From contig CALCUD010000043.1 of assembly GCA_937906775.1 (NCBI GenBank), positions 1 to 23,825 of the forward strand: a DNA stretch of 23,825 nt, in the 5' to 3' direction. The notes under the pieces are model-generated. The model was given only the letters and a program-made list of their open reading frames with translations, had not been told where the DNA came from and did not search any database. The position numbers and the translations under genes are program-made. Positions 6,789-14,834 of the stretch are shown piece by piece; the stretch's first letter is position 1, and each line of letters starts with the position of its first letter. The stretch is from an uncultured Clostridia bacterium. GTDB lineage: Bacteria > Bacillota > Clostridia > Christensenellales > Aristaeellaceae.

Positions 6789-8233
6789 ACAGACGACTGA
6801 TCATTCGCCTGCTGGGTGCAATTCTTTGCATTGAGGCTGTCGCGATGATTCCCTCCTTTGGGATCTCTCTGATCTACAGGGACGGGGATTCAAAGGTGCT
6901 GGGACTCTGTATCCTGATGATGGCTGTTCCCGGTGCGCTGCTGTGGTTTCTGGTCAAAACCGGGAAAAAGGTTCATTTGCGCCTGAAAGAAGGATTTATT
7001 GTGGTTGGCCTTGGCTGGCTGGTTCTGAGCCTTGGCGGAGCGCTGCCGTTTATCCTGTCAGGTGTGCTTCCGAATTTTGCCGACGCGCTTTTTGAATCGG
7101 TTTCCGGCTTTACGACCACCGGCGCCACCGTTGTCACGCAGTTTGAAGGTTTCCCCCGCGGCATTATGTTCTGGCGCGCGTCAACCCACTGGGTCGGCGG
7201 CATGGGCGTGCTGGTGCTGACGCTGGCGCTGTTGCCGAAGCTGACGGGACGGACCTCCCACCTTGTCAAAGCTGAAAGCCCAGGCCCTTCTATGAGCAAG
7301 CTCGTCCCGCAAACAGGGAAAACGGCAAAAATCCTGTATCTGATCTATATGGCGCTCACGGTGCTGGAATTTCTGGCGCTGCTTTGTTGCGGCCTCAACG
7401 TTTATGACGCCGCGCTTCACGCGCTGTCCACAGCAGGCACCGGCGGCTTCAGCAACTACGGCGACAGTATTGCCGCTTTCAAAAGCGTTCCGGTTGAGAT
7501 CGTCATCACGGTCTTCATGTTCCTCTTCGGCGTGAATTTTGCCCTGTACTACAAGATGATCATCGGCGAGAAGCTGAAGGCATTCATTCATGATGAGGAA
7601 TTCCGCTGGTATTTCTTTATCGTCGCGGCGCTGATCCTGATGCTTTCTGTTTTCAATCTTCCTGTATATACCAATTTCGGAACCTCCCTGCGCTACGCAT
7701 CTTTCCAGGTCTGCTCGATCATCTCGACCACAGGTTTCGCGGCGTCCAACTTTCTTGAATGGCCTGTCATCTCCCAGATGATCATCTTCATCGCCCTCTT
7801 CTTCGGCTCCTGCGCGGGATCCACCGCCGGCGGCATGAAGATCGTCCGGATCAATCTGCTCTGCAAGGAAACCGGCCGTTCCATCCGTTCGACCGGCAAT
7901 CCGAAAAAGATGGAGGTCGTCCGGCTGGACCACAAAGCTGTCGATGAAACGCTGGTCCATCAGGTGGCCGTCTTCGCCTTTGTCTATGTCGCGCTGGTTC
8001 TTGCTGGCGGGTTTGTCCTCTCTGCGGATGGAAAGTTTGACGTCCTGACCAATCTTTCCGGCGCGCTGACCTGCGTCAGCAACGTCGGCCCTGCGTTCGG
8101 CGGACTCAGTTCCTCCTTTGCTGCTTACAGTCCCTTTGCCAAGCTTGTCTGTTGTCTGCTGATGCTGGCCGGGCGTCTGGAACTCTTCCCGATCATGATT
8201 CTCTTTACGCGAAACGCATGGAAAAAATATTGA
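6785..8233 (+). CDS. trkH: Trk potassium uptake membrane subunit TrkH
   Basis: This is the channel-like K+ translocating subunit in the cytoplasmic membrane. The 482-residue, highly hydrophobic protein carries the four pore-loop filter segments expected of the SKT family: TTGATV (about 111-116), STAGTGGFS (215-223), STTGFAA (314-320) and NVGPAFGG (433-440). The invariant positively charged helix region around GGMKIVRINLL lies between filters three and four. The ATG lies inside the trkA stop. The next gene starts 24 bases downstream, so the transcript probably continues. Confidence 0.94.
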   Translation: MNRRLIIRLLGAILCIEAVAMIPSFGISLIYRDGDSKVLGLCILMMAVPGALLWFLVKTGKKVHLRLKEGFIVVGLGWLVLSLGGALPFILSGVLPNFADALFESVSGFTTTGATVVTQFEGFPRGIMFWRASTHWVGGMGVLVLTLALLPKLTGRTSHLVKAESPGPSMSKLVPQTGKTAKILYLIYMALTVLEFLALLCCGLNVYDAALHALSTAGTGGFSNYGDSIAAFKSVPVEIVITVFMFLFGVNFALYYKMIIGEKLKAFIHDEEFRWYFFIVAALILMLSVFNLPVYTNFGTSLRYASFQVCSIISTTGFAASNFLEWPVISQMIIFIALFFGSCAGSTAGGMKIVRINLLCKETGRSIRSTGNPKKMEVVRLDHKAVDETLVHQVAVFAFVYVALVLAGGFVLSADGKFDVLTNLSGALTCVSNVGPAFGGLSSSFAAYSPFAKLVCCLLMLAGRLELFPIMILFTRNAWKKY

Positions 8234-8257
8234 TTTTCTGCCGGAAAGGATTCACAT

Positions 8258-9826
8258 ATGAGTGAAAAGACCAGGTCCATCACCCGTGGGATGTCCGTTC
8301 TCGGTCTCACGGGAATTATCTGCAAGTTTGTCGGCGTCCTTTACTCCATTCCTCTGGCCCGGATTCTCGGCGATCAGGGGCTGGGGCTTTTCCAGTCCGT
8401 TTTTCCGACCTATAATCTATTGTTGACCGTTTCCAGTGCGGGGCTGCCAGTCGCGGTCTCCCGCATGGTTTCGCATTTTCTCGCCAAGGATGAGCCCGTC
8501 AACGCGAAGCGCGTATTCCGTCTCGCTCTGGCCATTCTGGCTTCCATCGGCGCGCTTTTTACCGTCATGATGTTCCTTTCAACCGGAATGCTCGTCCGTC
8601 TGGTCGGTGTAAACGATACGGACGCCGGTTTCCGGGCCATCGCGCCGTGCGTTGCCTTTGTCTGCGCGCTTTCCGCCTTCCGCGGCTTTATTCAAGGCCA
8701 GCAGAACATGGTACCGACAGCTGTTTCCCAGTTGATCGAGCAGATCGGCAAAGTGGCCGTTTCTCTGCCGCTGGCGGCCGTCGGCATAAAAACCTCCCTG
8801 GCGGCGGGTGCAGCCGGCGCGCTGGCAGGCATTACGGTCGTTGAGGCTCTGGCCCTGATCTATATGATCGTCCGGTATTTTGTTACCCGTAAAAACTTCG
8901 ATCAGCTGCATCCCGCCGGAGCCGATGCTTCCCCGCTTTCCGGCGGTTATCTGCTGAAGCATCTGATTGCGATCTCAATCCCGATCACGGTCACGGCCTG
9001 TATCGTCCCTTTCGCTCAGTTTATCGACTCCGCACTGATGGTTAAGCGGATGGTTGTCGCGGGGCTTGCCGAGGAAACTGCCACCGCGTATTACGGCATT
9101 TTTTCCGGAATGGTCATCCGGCTGATCAATATTCCGACAGCACTCGCACTGGCGATCTCCATGAGTCTTGTGCCTGCCATTTCCGCCGCAAAAGCGGTTG
9201 AAAACAAAGAAGCGATCCGCAATGAAAGCAACACCGGCATCCGCTACGCGTTCCTGATCGGTTTCCCGTGCGCCGTCGGTATGAGTATTCTGGCCAAACC
9301 GATCCTGGCCTTCTTCTATGTGGAGACGCTTTCGCCCGAACGGCTTCAGCTCGCCTCTGAATTGCTTACTTTTTCCGCGCTGACCGTTGTACTCTTCACA
9401 GTCGTTCAAGCGACCAGCAGTATCCTTCAGGGCCTGCACAGGCAATGGATCCCCATGATCACTATGGCTGCAGGCGTCGCCCTGAAGATCCTGCTGAATT
9501 ATCTGCTGATCGCGATCCCCGGAATCAATATTCACGGCGGGCCTTATGCTTCCATTGTATGCTATGCGGTCTCCATGATTCCGAATCTGATCTACTGCTG
9601 CAAGCTTGCCGGGATCCGTTTCAACTGGGAGGACTGGATCCTGCGTCCCGGCCTGGCGGTTCTCGCCATGGGCGTCTGCGTTTATGTGATGAAAACATTC
9701 CTGCCGCTTAACCGGCTTTGCACGATTCTTGAAATCACTGTCGGCGTCGCTGTCTATCTCGGAGTCGCACTTGCCGATCATGCGATCAAGAAAGAGGATC
9801 TGCGTGCTTTCATGAAAAGGAAGTGA
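8258..9826 (+). CDS. SpoVB/YabM-like polysaccharide flippase (MOP superfamily)
   Basis: This 522-residue integral membrane protein shows about 14 hydrophobic segments and begins TRGMSVLGLTGIICKFVGVLYSIPLARILG. That opening is typical of the Wzx/MurJ-like branch that includes SpoVB, YabM and YtgP in Firmicutes. These proteins move lipid-linked sugar or peptidoglycan intermediates across the membrane. Its position directly before mazG matches yabM of Bacillus rather than spoVB, but family members are hard to tell apart by eye. GGAAAGGA lies about ten bases before ATG 8258. The stop overlaps a possible GTG of mazG. Confidence 0.85.
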   Translation: MSEKTRSITRGMSVLGLTGIICKFVGVLYSIPLARILGDQGLGLFQSVFPTYNLLLTVSSAGLPVAVSRMVSHFLAKDEPVNAKRVFRLALAILASIGALFTVMMFLSTGMLVRLVGVNDTDAGFRAIAPCVAFVCALSAFRGFIQGQQNMVPTAVSQLIEQIGKVAVSLPLAAVGIKTSLAAGAAGALAGITVVEALALIYMIVRYFVTRKNFDQLHPAGADASPLSGGYLLKHLIAISIPITVTACIVPFAQFIDSALMVKRMVVAGLAEETATAYYGIFSGMVIRLINIPTALALAISMSLVPAISAAKAVENKEAIRNESNTGIRYAFLIGFPCAVGMSILAKPILAFFYVETLSPERLQLASELLTFSALTVVLFTVVQATSSILQGLHRQWIPMITMAAGVALKILLNYLLIAIPGINIHGGPYASIVCYAVSMIPNLIYCCKLAGIRFNWEDWILRPGLAVLAMGVCVYVMKTFLPLNRLCTILEITVGVAVYLGVALADHAIKKEDLRAFMKRK

Positions 9827-9831
9827 CTTCT

Positions 9832-11283
9832 GTGAAACCGTCCATTACCGTTGTAGCGCTCGGACCCGGCTCTCCTGATTATCTGACGCTGAAAGCCGCA
9901 GAGTTGCTGACCGATCCCGGTTATGCGCTGTTCCTGCGCACAGAGCGTCACCCCTGCGCTGCCTGGCTGGATCAAAAAGGCGTTCCTTTCGCCACGCTGG
10001 ACCGGTTCTACGATCAGTATGAAGATTTTGACGAAATGTACGTTGCCATGGCCGGATTCCTCTGTGAGGAAGCCGGTAAAAAGGATCTGCTCTATGCGGT
10101 TCCGGATCTGACGGACGATCTTTCTGTCCGCGCGCTGAGCCTGCTCGCCGGGAAGCAGGGGATCCGGATGGCGTTCTGCCCCGGGGTCAGTTATCCGGAT
10201 CTGTATCTGCCGGGTTGTCCTGAAGCCGATCCTTCCCGCTCCTTCTGCGTTGTTCCCGCGTCCGGAATCCGGAACTGTCCCAGGGATCCATCCCAGTCCC
10301 TGCTGATCACAGAGCTGAACGACCGGATCACCGCCGGCGAGGTCAAACTGTTTCTGACCGCCTCCTGCGTGCCGGACGAAACGGAAGTCACCTTTATGAC
10401 GCTGCCGCAGAACGGAGGCCAACCCGTTCTCAAACGAATTCTGCTTTGCGAACTGGACCGTCAGACGCAGACCAACCATACTTCCGCGGTGCTGATCCCC
10501 GGCAGTGATTACCGGCAGCGGGATTATTTCAGTGTCCGTGATCTGGAGCTGATCATGGACCGGCTGCGCGCGCAGGACGGCTGCCCCTGGGACAGGATGC
10601 AGACGCACGAATCCCTTCGCCCGTATATTGTTGAGGAAGCGTGGGAAGCCGTCAGCGCAATCAACGACGGGGATACTGACCATCTCGCCGACGAGCTGGG
10701 CGATGTCCTGTTGCAAATTGTCTTTCATGCTTCAATCGGCAAGACCTTCGAAGAGTTTTCAATGTCCGACATTGCCGGAAACATCTGCCGGAAAATGCTT
10801 CGCCGGCACCCGCATATTTTCGGAAGTGAAAAGGCCGGCAACGCCGAGGAGGTCACCGCCGTCTGGGAAAAGGCCAAAAGAGCAGAAACCGGTAGCGCAA
10901 CGGTCGGTGAAAGCCTTTCCGATGTATCCGTTTCCCTGCCCTCTCTGAAATACGCGATCAAGGTCCTTAAGAAGGCTGTGCAGCTGCCGGCCATGAAGCA
11001 GGATCCTGCGGAAATCCTTGCCGGTATCAGATCCCTGGCCGGTTCGCTGACAGTGACGGACGGCCGGATCGATGAGGCAGGCATGGGCGAACTCCTGATG
11101 AAATGCACAGAGCTGTGCCAACGCTGCGGCGCGGACGCTGAAAATCTGCTTCACGAAACCGTTGACCGGTTTATCCAACGTTTCCAAAAAGCCGAAAAAC
11201 GCATTTTTTTGGACGGAAAATCGCCCGAAAGCTTGACATTCAACGAGTTGTGTGTATACTTTAAGTATGTTGAAGAGAGGTAA
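9832..11283 (+). CDS. mazG: YabN-type bifunctional protein: tetrapyrrole methylase-like domain plus MazG NTP pyrophosphohydrolase
   Basis: The 483-residue protein has an N-terminal TP-methylase-like domain (residues 1 to about 220, with LGPGSPDYLTLKAAELL) and a C-terminal MazG region. The MazG active-site pattern is clear: EEAWE (268-272) and ELGD (288-291) as metal ligands, preceded by DGCPWDRMQTHESL. MazG hydrolyses nucleoside triphosphates to monophosphates; the role of the fused methylase-like domain in YabN is not settled. A second MazG repeat near the C-terminus appears degenerate (GMGEL where the first repeat has ELGD). I chose GTG 9832, 11 bases after AAAAGG (9815-9820). GTG 9823 overlaps the previous stop but is too close to that site. 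The HU promoter lies inside its 3' end. Confidence 0.88.
   Translation: MKPSITVVALGPGSPDYLTLKAAELLTDPGYALFLRTERHPCAAWLDQKGVPFATLDRFYDQYEDFDEMYVAMAGFLCEEAGKKDLLYAVPDLTDDLSVRALSLLAGKQGIRMAFCPGVSYPDLYLPGCPEADPSRSFCVVPASGIRNCPRDPSQSLLITELNDRITAGEVKLFLTASCVPDETEVTFMTLPQNGGQPVLKRILLCELDRQTQTNHTSAVLIPGSDYRQRDYFSVRDLELIMDRLRAQDGCPWDRMQTHESLRPYIVEEAWEAVSAINDGDTDHLADELGDVLLQIVFHASIGKTFEEFSMSDIAGNICRKMLRRHPHIFGSEKAGNAEEVTAVWEKAKRAETGSATVGESLSDVSVSLPSLKYAIKVLKKAVQLPAMKQDPAEILAGIRSLAGSLTVTDGRIDEAGMGELLMKCTELCQRCGADAENLLHETVDRFIQRFQKAEKRIFLDGKSPESLTFNELCVYFKYVEER
11233..11260 (+). promoter_or_regulatory. Strong promoter for the HU gene, inside the mazG 3' end
   Basis: A perfect TTGACA (11233-11238) and TATACT (11255-11260) are spaced by 16 bases. 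They lie within the last 17 codons of mazG and about 90 bases before the HU ATG, giving HU its own transcript. Confidence 0.75.
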
Positions 11284-11347
11284 TTGAATATTTGCCCCTA
11301 CTTTGGCATTTGTAATGTCCGAACAAAAAGAAGAGGAGGAGATTCCT

Positions 11348-11647
11348 ATGAACAAGAGTGAACTGATTGCTGCTCTGGCCGCTAAGACCGAATTCTCCAA
11401 GAAAGACGCTGAAAAAGCCCTGAACGGTTTCGTTGATGTTGTGAACGAAGCTCTCGCCGCCGGCGACAAAGTTCAGCTGATCGGCTTCGGCACCTTCGCC
11501 GTCAAGAGCCGCCCCGCCCGCGTGGCCCGCAATCCCCGCACCGGCGCCGAAATCAAGATTGCTGCTTCCAAGGCCCCCACTTTCAAGGCCGGCAAGGCTC
11601 TGAAAGACAAGGTCAACACCCCCGCCAAGAAAAAGGGCAAGAAGTAA
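11348..11647 (+). CDS. hup: HU-family DNA-binding protein
   Basis: HU is an abundant nucleoid protein that bends DNA as a dimer. The 99 residues begin MNKSELIAALAAKTEFSKKDAEKAL and contain the DNA-binding arm signature RVARNPRTGAEI. The family is usually about 90 residues; the extra end is a short Lys-rich tail (NTPAKKKGKK). The upstream extension of the open frame is not used: AGGAGGAG at about 11334-11341 sits just before ATG 11348. Codon choice differs from its neighbours, dominated by GCC, AAG and CGC, as expected of a very highly expressed gene. It has a dedicated promoter and terminator, so it is expressed largely apart from the surrounding operon. HU between mazG and rqcP is a common Clostridia arrangement. 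Confidence 0.96.
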   Translation: MNKSELIAALAAKTEFSKKDAEKALNGFVDVVNEALAAGDKVQLIGFGTFAVKSRPARVARNPRTGAEIKIAASKAPTFKAGKALKDKVNTPAKKKGKK

Positions 11648-11658
11648 TTGATTACCTG

Positions 11659-11688
11659 CCCGCAGGCTTTGGCCTGCGGGTTTATTTA
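11659..11688 (+). terminator. Terminator after HU
   Basis: CCCGCAGGC (11659-11667), loop TTTG, and GCCTGCGGG (11672-11680) form a perfect nine-pair stem followed by TTTATTTAT. The rqcP ribosome site begins just after it, so rqcP depends on read-through or an unseen promoter. Confidence 0.88.
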
Positions 11689-11703
11689 TGAGGAGTTTCA
11701 AAT

Positions 11704-11976
11704 ATGCGTTTGGATAAATATCTCAAAGTATCCCGGATCATCAAACGCCGCACGGTGGCCAACGAGGCCTGCAGCGGAGGACGCGTCACGCTGAACGGCA
11801 AGGTTGCCAAGCCCGGCGCCGACGTGAAGCCCGGTGATATTTTGACCATCCGCTTCGGCGAGCATCTCGGCCGGTATGAGATCCTGTCTGTTGCGGAAAC
11901 CGTCCGGAAGGACGACGCATCCGGTCTTTTCCGTGTGCTGGAGGAAGACGAAACACTGATCAGGGAACGGAGTTGA
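11704..11976 (+). CDS. rqcP: RqcP/YabO-like S4-domain RNA-binding protein
   Basis: The 90-residue protein is essentially one S4 domain: MRLDKYLKVSRIIKRRTVAN, then GRVTLNGKVAKPGADVKPGDIL, and a short acidic tail. RqcP (YabO/Hsp15-like) works in ribosome-associated quality control, helping RqcH add alanine tails to nascent chains stuck on 50S subunits. That role is known for the family and inferred here from sequence and position after mazG and HU. GAGGAG at 11690-11695 supports ATG 11704. ispDF begins four bases after its stop. With ssrA and smpB in the same window, both major ribosome-rescue routes are represented. Confidence 0.88.
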   Translation: MRLDKYLKVSRIIKRRTVANEACSGGRVTLNGKVAKPGADVKPGDILTIRFGEHLGRYEILSVAETVRKDDASGLFRVLEEDETLIRERS

Positions 11977-11980
11977 GCCT

Positions 11981-13138
11981 GTGGCGATTCACGTTATTCT
12001 TCTTGCCGGCGGATCGGGAACCCGGATGAATGCCGGAACGAATAAGATCCTTCTCCCCGTCGCGGGCGAACCCTGTATCCGCCGTTCCGCCCGGGCCTTT
12101 GGGGGAACAGCCGATCAGCTCACGGTCGTCTGCCGGGAATGCGACCGCGAGGCGGTCCGTCAGGCGCTGGACGGATTGTCCTTCCCTTCGCCCGTCCGTT
12201 TTGTTAACGGCGGAAATACCCGTCAGGCCTCGGTCCTGAACGGTCTGCGCGCAGTGGAGGGCGAACCCGGCGATTTGCTGCTCATTCACGACGCTGCACG
12301 TTGTCTTGTTTCCAAAGATGTGATCAGTCATGTCGTCAGTGATACCCTTCAGTTTGGCAGCGGGATCCCCGCCGTCCCGGTCACTGATACGCTTCGCCGC
12401 TCCGCCGGAAACGGATCTTATGATTTTCTCGACCGAAGCGGTTGTTTCGCCATGCAGACGCCGCAGGGGTTCTTGCTCGGCGATTTCCGCGCAGCCATGG
12501 AAAAGGCGCTCTCGGCCGGGTTTGAAGGAACCGACGACGCGGCGGTCATGGAGTTTTCGGGCAGACCGGTTCATCTTTCGGAGGGAAACCGTATGAATCT
12601 GAAATTGACTGTTCCAGAAGATCTCCGGCTGGCGGACAGTTATCTGGCAGCGCAGGCCCCTCTTCTCCGTGTCGGTCACGGGTACGATGTCCACCGCCTC
12701 GTCCCCGGTCGTAAGCTGATCCTATGCGGGGTAGATGTGCCGCACGATCTGGGTCTGCTCGGTCACAGTGACGCGGATGTTGCGCTCCACGCGTTGATGG
12801 ACGCACTGCTCGGAGCCGCCGGTCTCGGCGATATCGGCCGGCATTTTCCGGATACCGATCCCGCGTATAAGGGAATCTCTTCCCTGCTCCTGCTGGACCG
12901 GGTGGTGAATCTGCTCCGGCAAAACGACTTTCGTCCCGTGAACGTTGACATAACTATCGTAGCCCAGCAGCCGAAGCTCGCGCCCCATATCTCCGGAATG
13001 CGCGAAATTACCGCAATTCATCTCGGTCTTCCCGAAGATCAGGTCAATATCAAAGCGACCACCACCGAGCGTCTCGGCTTTGAAGGTCGGATGGAGGGCA
13101 TCTCTGCGACAGCTGTCTGCATGCTCGCCTCATGCTGA
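11981..13138 (+). CDS. ispDF: Bifunctional IspD/IspF (MEP cytidylyltransferase and MEcPP synthase)
   Basis: One 385-residue chain carries two enzymes of the MEP isoprenoid pathway. Residues 1 to about 225 are IspD: the nucleotide-binding LLAGGSGTRMN with K22, DAAR at 104-107, TPQGF and GTDDA. IspD makes CDP-methylerythritol. Residues from about 228 are IspF: GHGYDVHRL with the zinc ligands D236 and H238, LGHSDADVALHALMDALLG with H270, and ATTTERLGFEGRMEGI. IspF makes methylerythritol cyclodiphosphate. The intervening kinase IspE is not here. The start is GTG with GGAG seven bases upstream, four bases after rqcP. Both active sites appear intact and there is no frameshift at the junction. The fusion is known in Campylobacter and some Alphaproteobacteria. 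Confidence 0.94.
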   Translation: MAIHVILLAGGSGTRMNAGTNKILLPVAGEPCIRRSARAFGGTADQLTVVCRECDREAVRQALDGLSFPSPVRFVNGGNTRQASVLNGLRAVEGEPGDLLLIHDAARCLVSKDVISHVVSDTLQFGSGIPAVPVTDTLRRSAGNGSYDFLDRSGCFAMQTPQGFLLGDFRAAMEKALSAGFEGTDDAAVMEFSGRPVHLSEGNRMNLKLTVPEDLRLADSYLAAQAPLLRVGHGYDVHRLVPGRKLILCGVDVPHDLGLLGHSDADVALHALMDALLGAAGLGDIGRHFPDTDPAYKGISSLLLLDRVVNLLRQNDFRPVNVDITIVAQQPKLAPHISGMREITAIHLGLPEDQVNIKATTTERLGFEGRMEGISATAVCMLASC

Positions 13139-13167
13139 TGGACCGTATATGCAATATATACCCATAC

Positions 13168-13200
13168 AAAAAGTGATTCCGTTCACGGAACCACTTTTTT
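13168..13200. terminator. Bidirectional terminator between ispDF and the minus-strand operon
   Basis: AAAAAGTG-A-TTCCG and CGGAA-C-CACTTTTTT form a 13-pair stem with one A-C mismatch and loop TTCA. There is a T run on the + side and the matching A run makes a T run for the minus strand. It ends both convergent transcripts. The flanks, 13139-13167 and 13201-13222, hold nothing else. Confidence 0.85.
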
Positions 13201-13222
13201 GATGATGTTGTATTTGGGTTTT

Positions 13223-14833
13223 TTACTTCAGGATGTGTTCTGCCGGAGCGGATTCTTCTGCTGCCGCTTCAGGCTCTTCTTTCGCCGCGGGCGCTTCCGT
13301 TGTCTCCTGCGCAGCTGTTTCCGCAGCCTCCGGCGCTGCTGTCTCTGCCGCGTCCTGCGAGCCGGCTTCCGCCGGTTCCACAGTAAACACGCTGCCCGCG
13401 CCGGCGAGCCAGTTCAATCCGGCAGCGATCCGCTCCTCCGGCGACAGGGTCATCAGATTCACTGCGGATTCCGTCGCAAAGGGATTGAAAACCCAGGGCG
13501 CGTTCGTCTTGAAATTCCCGTTGAAGCTGAACTCATTTTCCGGCGTGATCAGCTTCACCTGAACATCGAGGTTCACCGGTTTGTTTTTCGCAATATTCGT
13601 TTTGTACTGAAGCTCCGCGTCCAGCGTCAGTTCCGGCACATTTCCGGCGTAGTCCTCCCGTTTCGCATCCTCCGGAATGAAGGTCAGATCCTCCATCACC
13701 GTCACTCGGATGTTTTCCGAATGGAAGGGCGTGTTGTCATCGATCGGCAGGTCGTTAACCGATTTGCTCATGGCGATCCGGAACGCCATCGGTTTACTTT
13801 CCTTCCCATCAGAGTTTTCGGATTCATTTCCAGGAGTTACACACACGCGGATCAGCGGATTTGTTGTGAGGTCGATGATCTTCTCCGGTTCAAACTCAGC
13901 CGTAACGGCCTTATCTGCACCGGAAAGCGTACACTGGACCGTATTCCCGTTTTTTTCGATATCCAGCCGGCCGTATCCCAGATACGCCTCGTTCAGCGGC
14001 AGCTCGATCCCACCGCTGATCTCCGCGCCGCGGGTGGTCACCGAACGCGTCAGCACAATGTCCCCGTCGCTCATCTGGGAATTCAGTGCTTCTTCAAAGA
14101 AGTATCCCAGATGCGGGTTAGAAAGCATCGCATACTGCTCTTCTGTGGCAACATTTTTCAGCAGAGCCATGAAATCCTGATCCTTTACCGCTTCGGAAAG
14201 CAGGGCTACAGTTTCTTTACTGACTGCATTTGTCGGGATCAGATAGTTCATGTCGATCACAGAGGTGCCGTCGTCCAGTTTCCGAACCGAGGTTTCCGCT
14301 GCGAAATCCGACAGCCAGACCTCAAGCCGGTCCTTATACTTCGCCAGTACCGGCGTCCAGACCGTGTTGAAATCCGCGTCCGGCAACGTCGCGAAATTGT
14401 AGATCAGACTGGTAAAAGAAGGATTTCCACCTTCCGGTGTGCGCAGCGCGTCGATGACGCCGCTCAGCTCCGGCAATGAATAAACCGTCTCCCCGGTCAG
14501 ATCGCTGCGCAGAAAGGATTCTCCGCCTTTCAGATAAAGCTCTGTCAGCCCGATCTGGCCCTCATCGCCCTCTTTCTGATAAATATAAGCGTGAAGATCT
14601 TTCCGATTGCGCAGACTGCGGAACTGGAAGGGAACATTCAGGATGTTCTGCAGGGTGCGGACTATCTCCGTATCCTCGCCCGTCGCACTCAGGGTAAAGG
14701 AGCCTTTTAGGCCGCTCCCCTCCTGAATCTGGCGGCTCATTTTTTCCTGAATCGTGATTTCCGTATCCGCGGCAGCCGCGGCGGATACAAGGATCAGAAG
14801 CAGGCAAAGAATCAGGCAGGCAAATCTTTTCAT
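13223..14833 (-). CDS. Uncharacterised exported protein with Ala/Glu-rich C-terminal tail
   Basis: I do not recognise this 536-residue protein. It begins with a clear signal peptide (MKRFACLILCLLLILVSAAA, cleavage around residue 22) with no lipobox Cys, so it should be exported and released. The body looks beta-rich and carries no familiar catalytic motif. The last 45-50 residues are low-complexity, almost only Ala, Glu, Thr and Pro, and end in HILK. The open frame extends ten codons upstream, but AAAGGAGCG about nine bases before ATG 14833 marks the start. It begins one base after the stop of the upstream exported protein and is the last gene before the terminator. A shared pattern with that neighbour (signal peptide, similar size, ESAF/ESFL-like strands) hints at distant relationship. 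Confidence 0.75.
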   Translation of the reverse strand: MKRFACLILCLLLILVSAAAAADTEITIQEKMSRQIQEGSGLKGSFTLSATGEDTEIVRTLQNILNVPFQFRSLRNRKDLHAYIYQKEGDEGQIGLTELYLKGGESFLRSDLTGETVYSLPELSGVIDALRTPEGGNPSFTSLIYNFATLPDADFNTVWTPVLAKYKDRLEVWLSDFAAETSVRKLDDGTSVIDMNYLIPTNAVSKETVALLSEAVKDQDFMALLKNVATEEQYAMLSNPHLGYFFEEALNSQMSDGDIVLTRSVTTRGAEISGGIELPLNEAYLGYGRLDIEKNGNTVQCTLSGADKAVTAEFEPEKIIDLTTNPLIRVCVTPGNESENSDGKESKPMAFRIAMSKSVNDLPIDDNTPFHSENIRVTVMEDLTFIPEDAKREDYAGNVPELTLDAELQYKTNIAKNKPVNLDVQVKLITPENEFSFNGNFKTNAPWVFNPFATESAVNLMTLSPEERIAAGLNWLAGAGSVFTVEPAEAGSQDAAETAAPEAAETAAQETTEAPAAKEEPEAAAEESAPAEHILK

Positions 14834-14834
14834 C

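Noticed and set aside
13199..14479. Long plus-strand frame opposite the second exported protein
   Set aside because: The translation is Arg/Phe-rich and featureless, while the minus-strand frame has a signal peptide and a good ribosome site.
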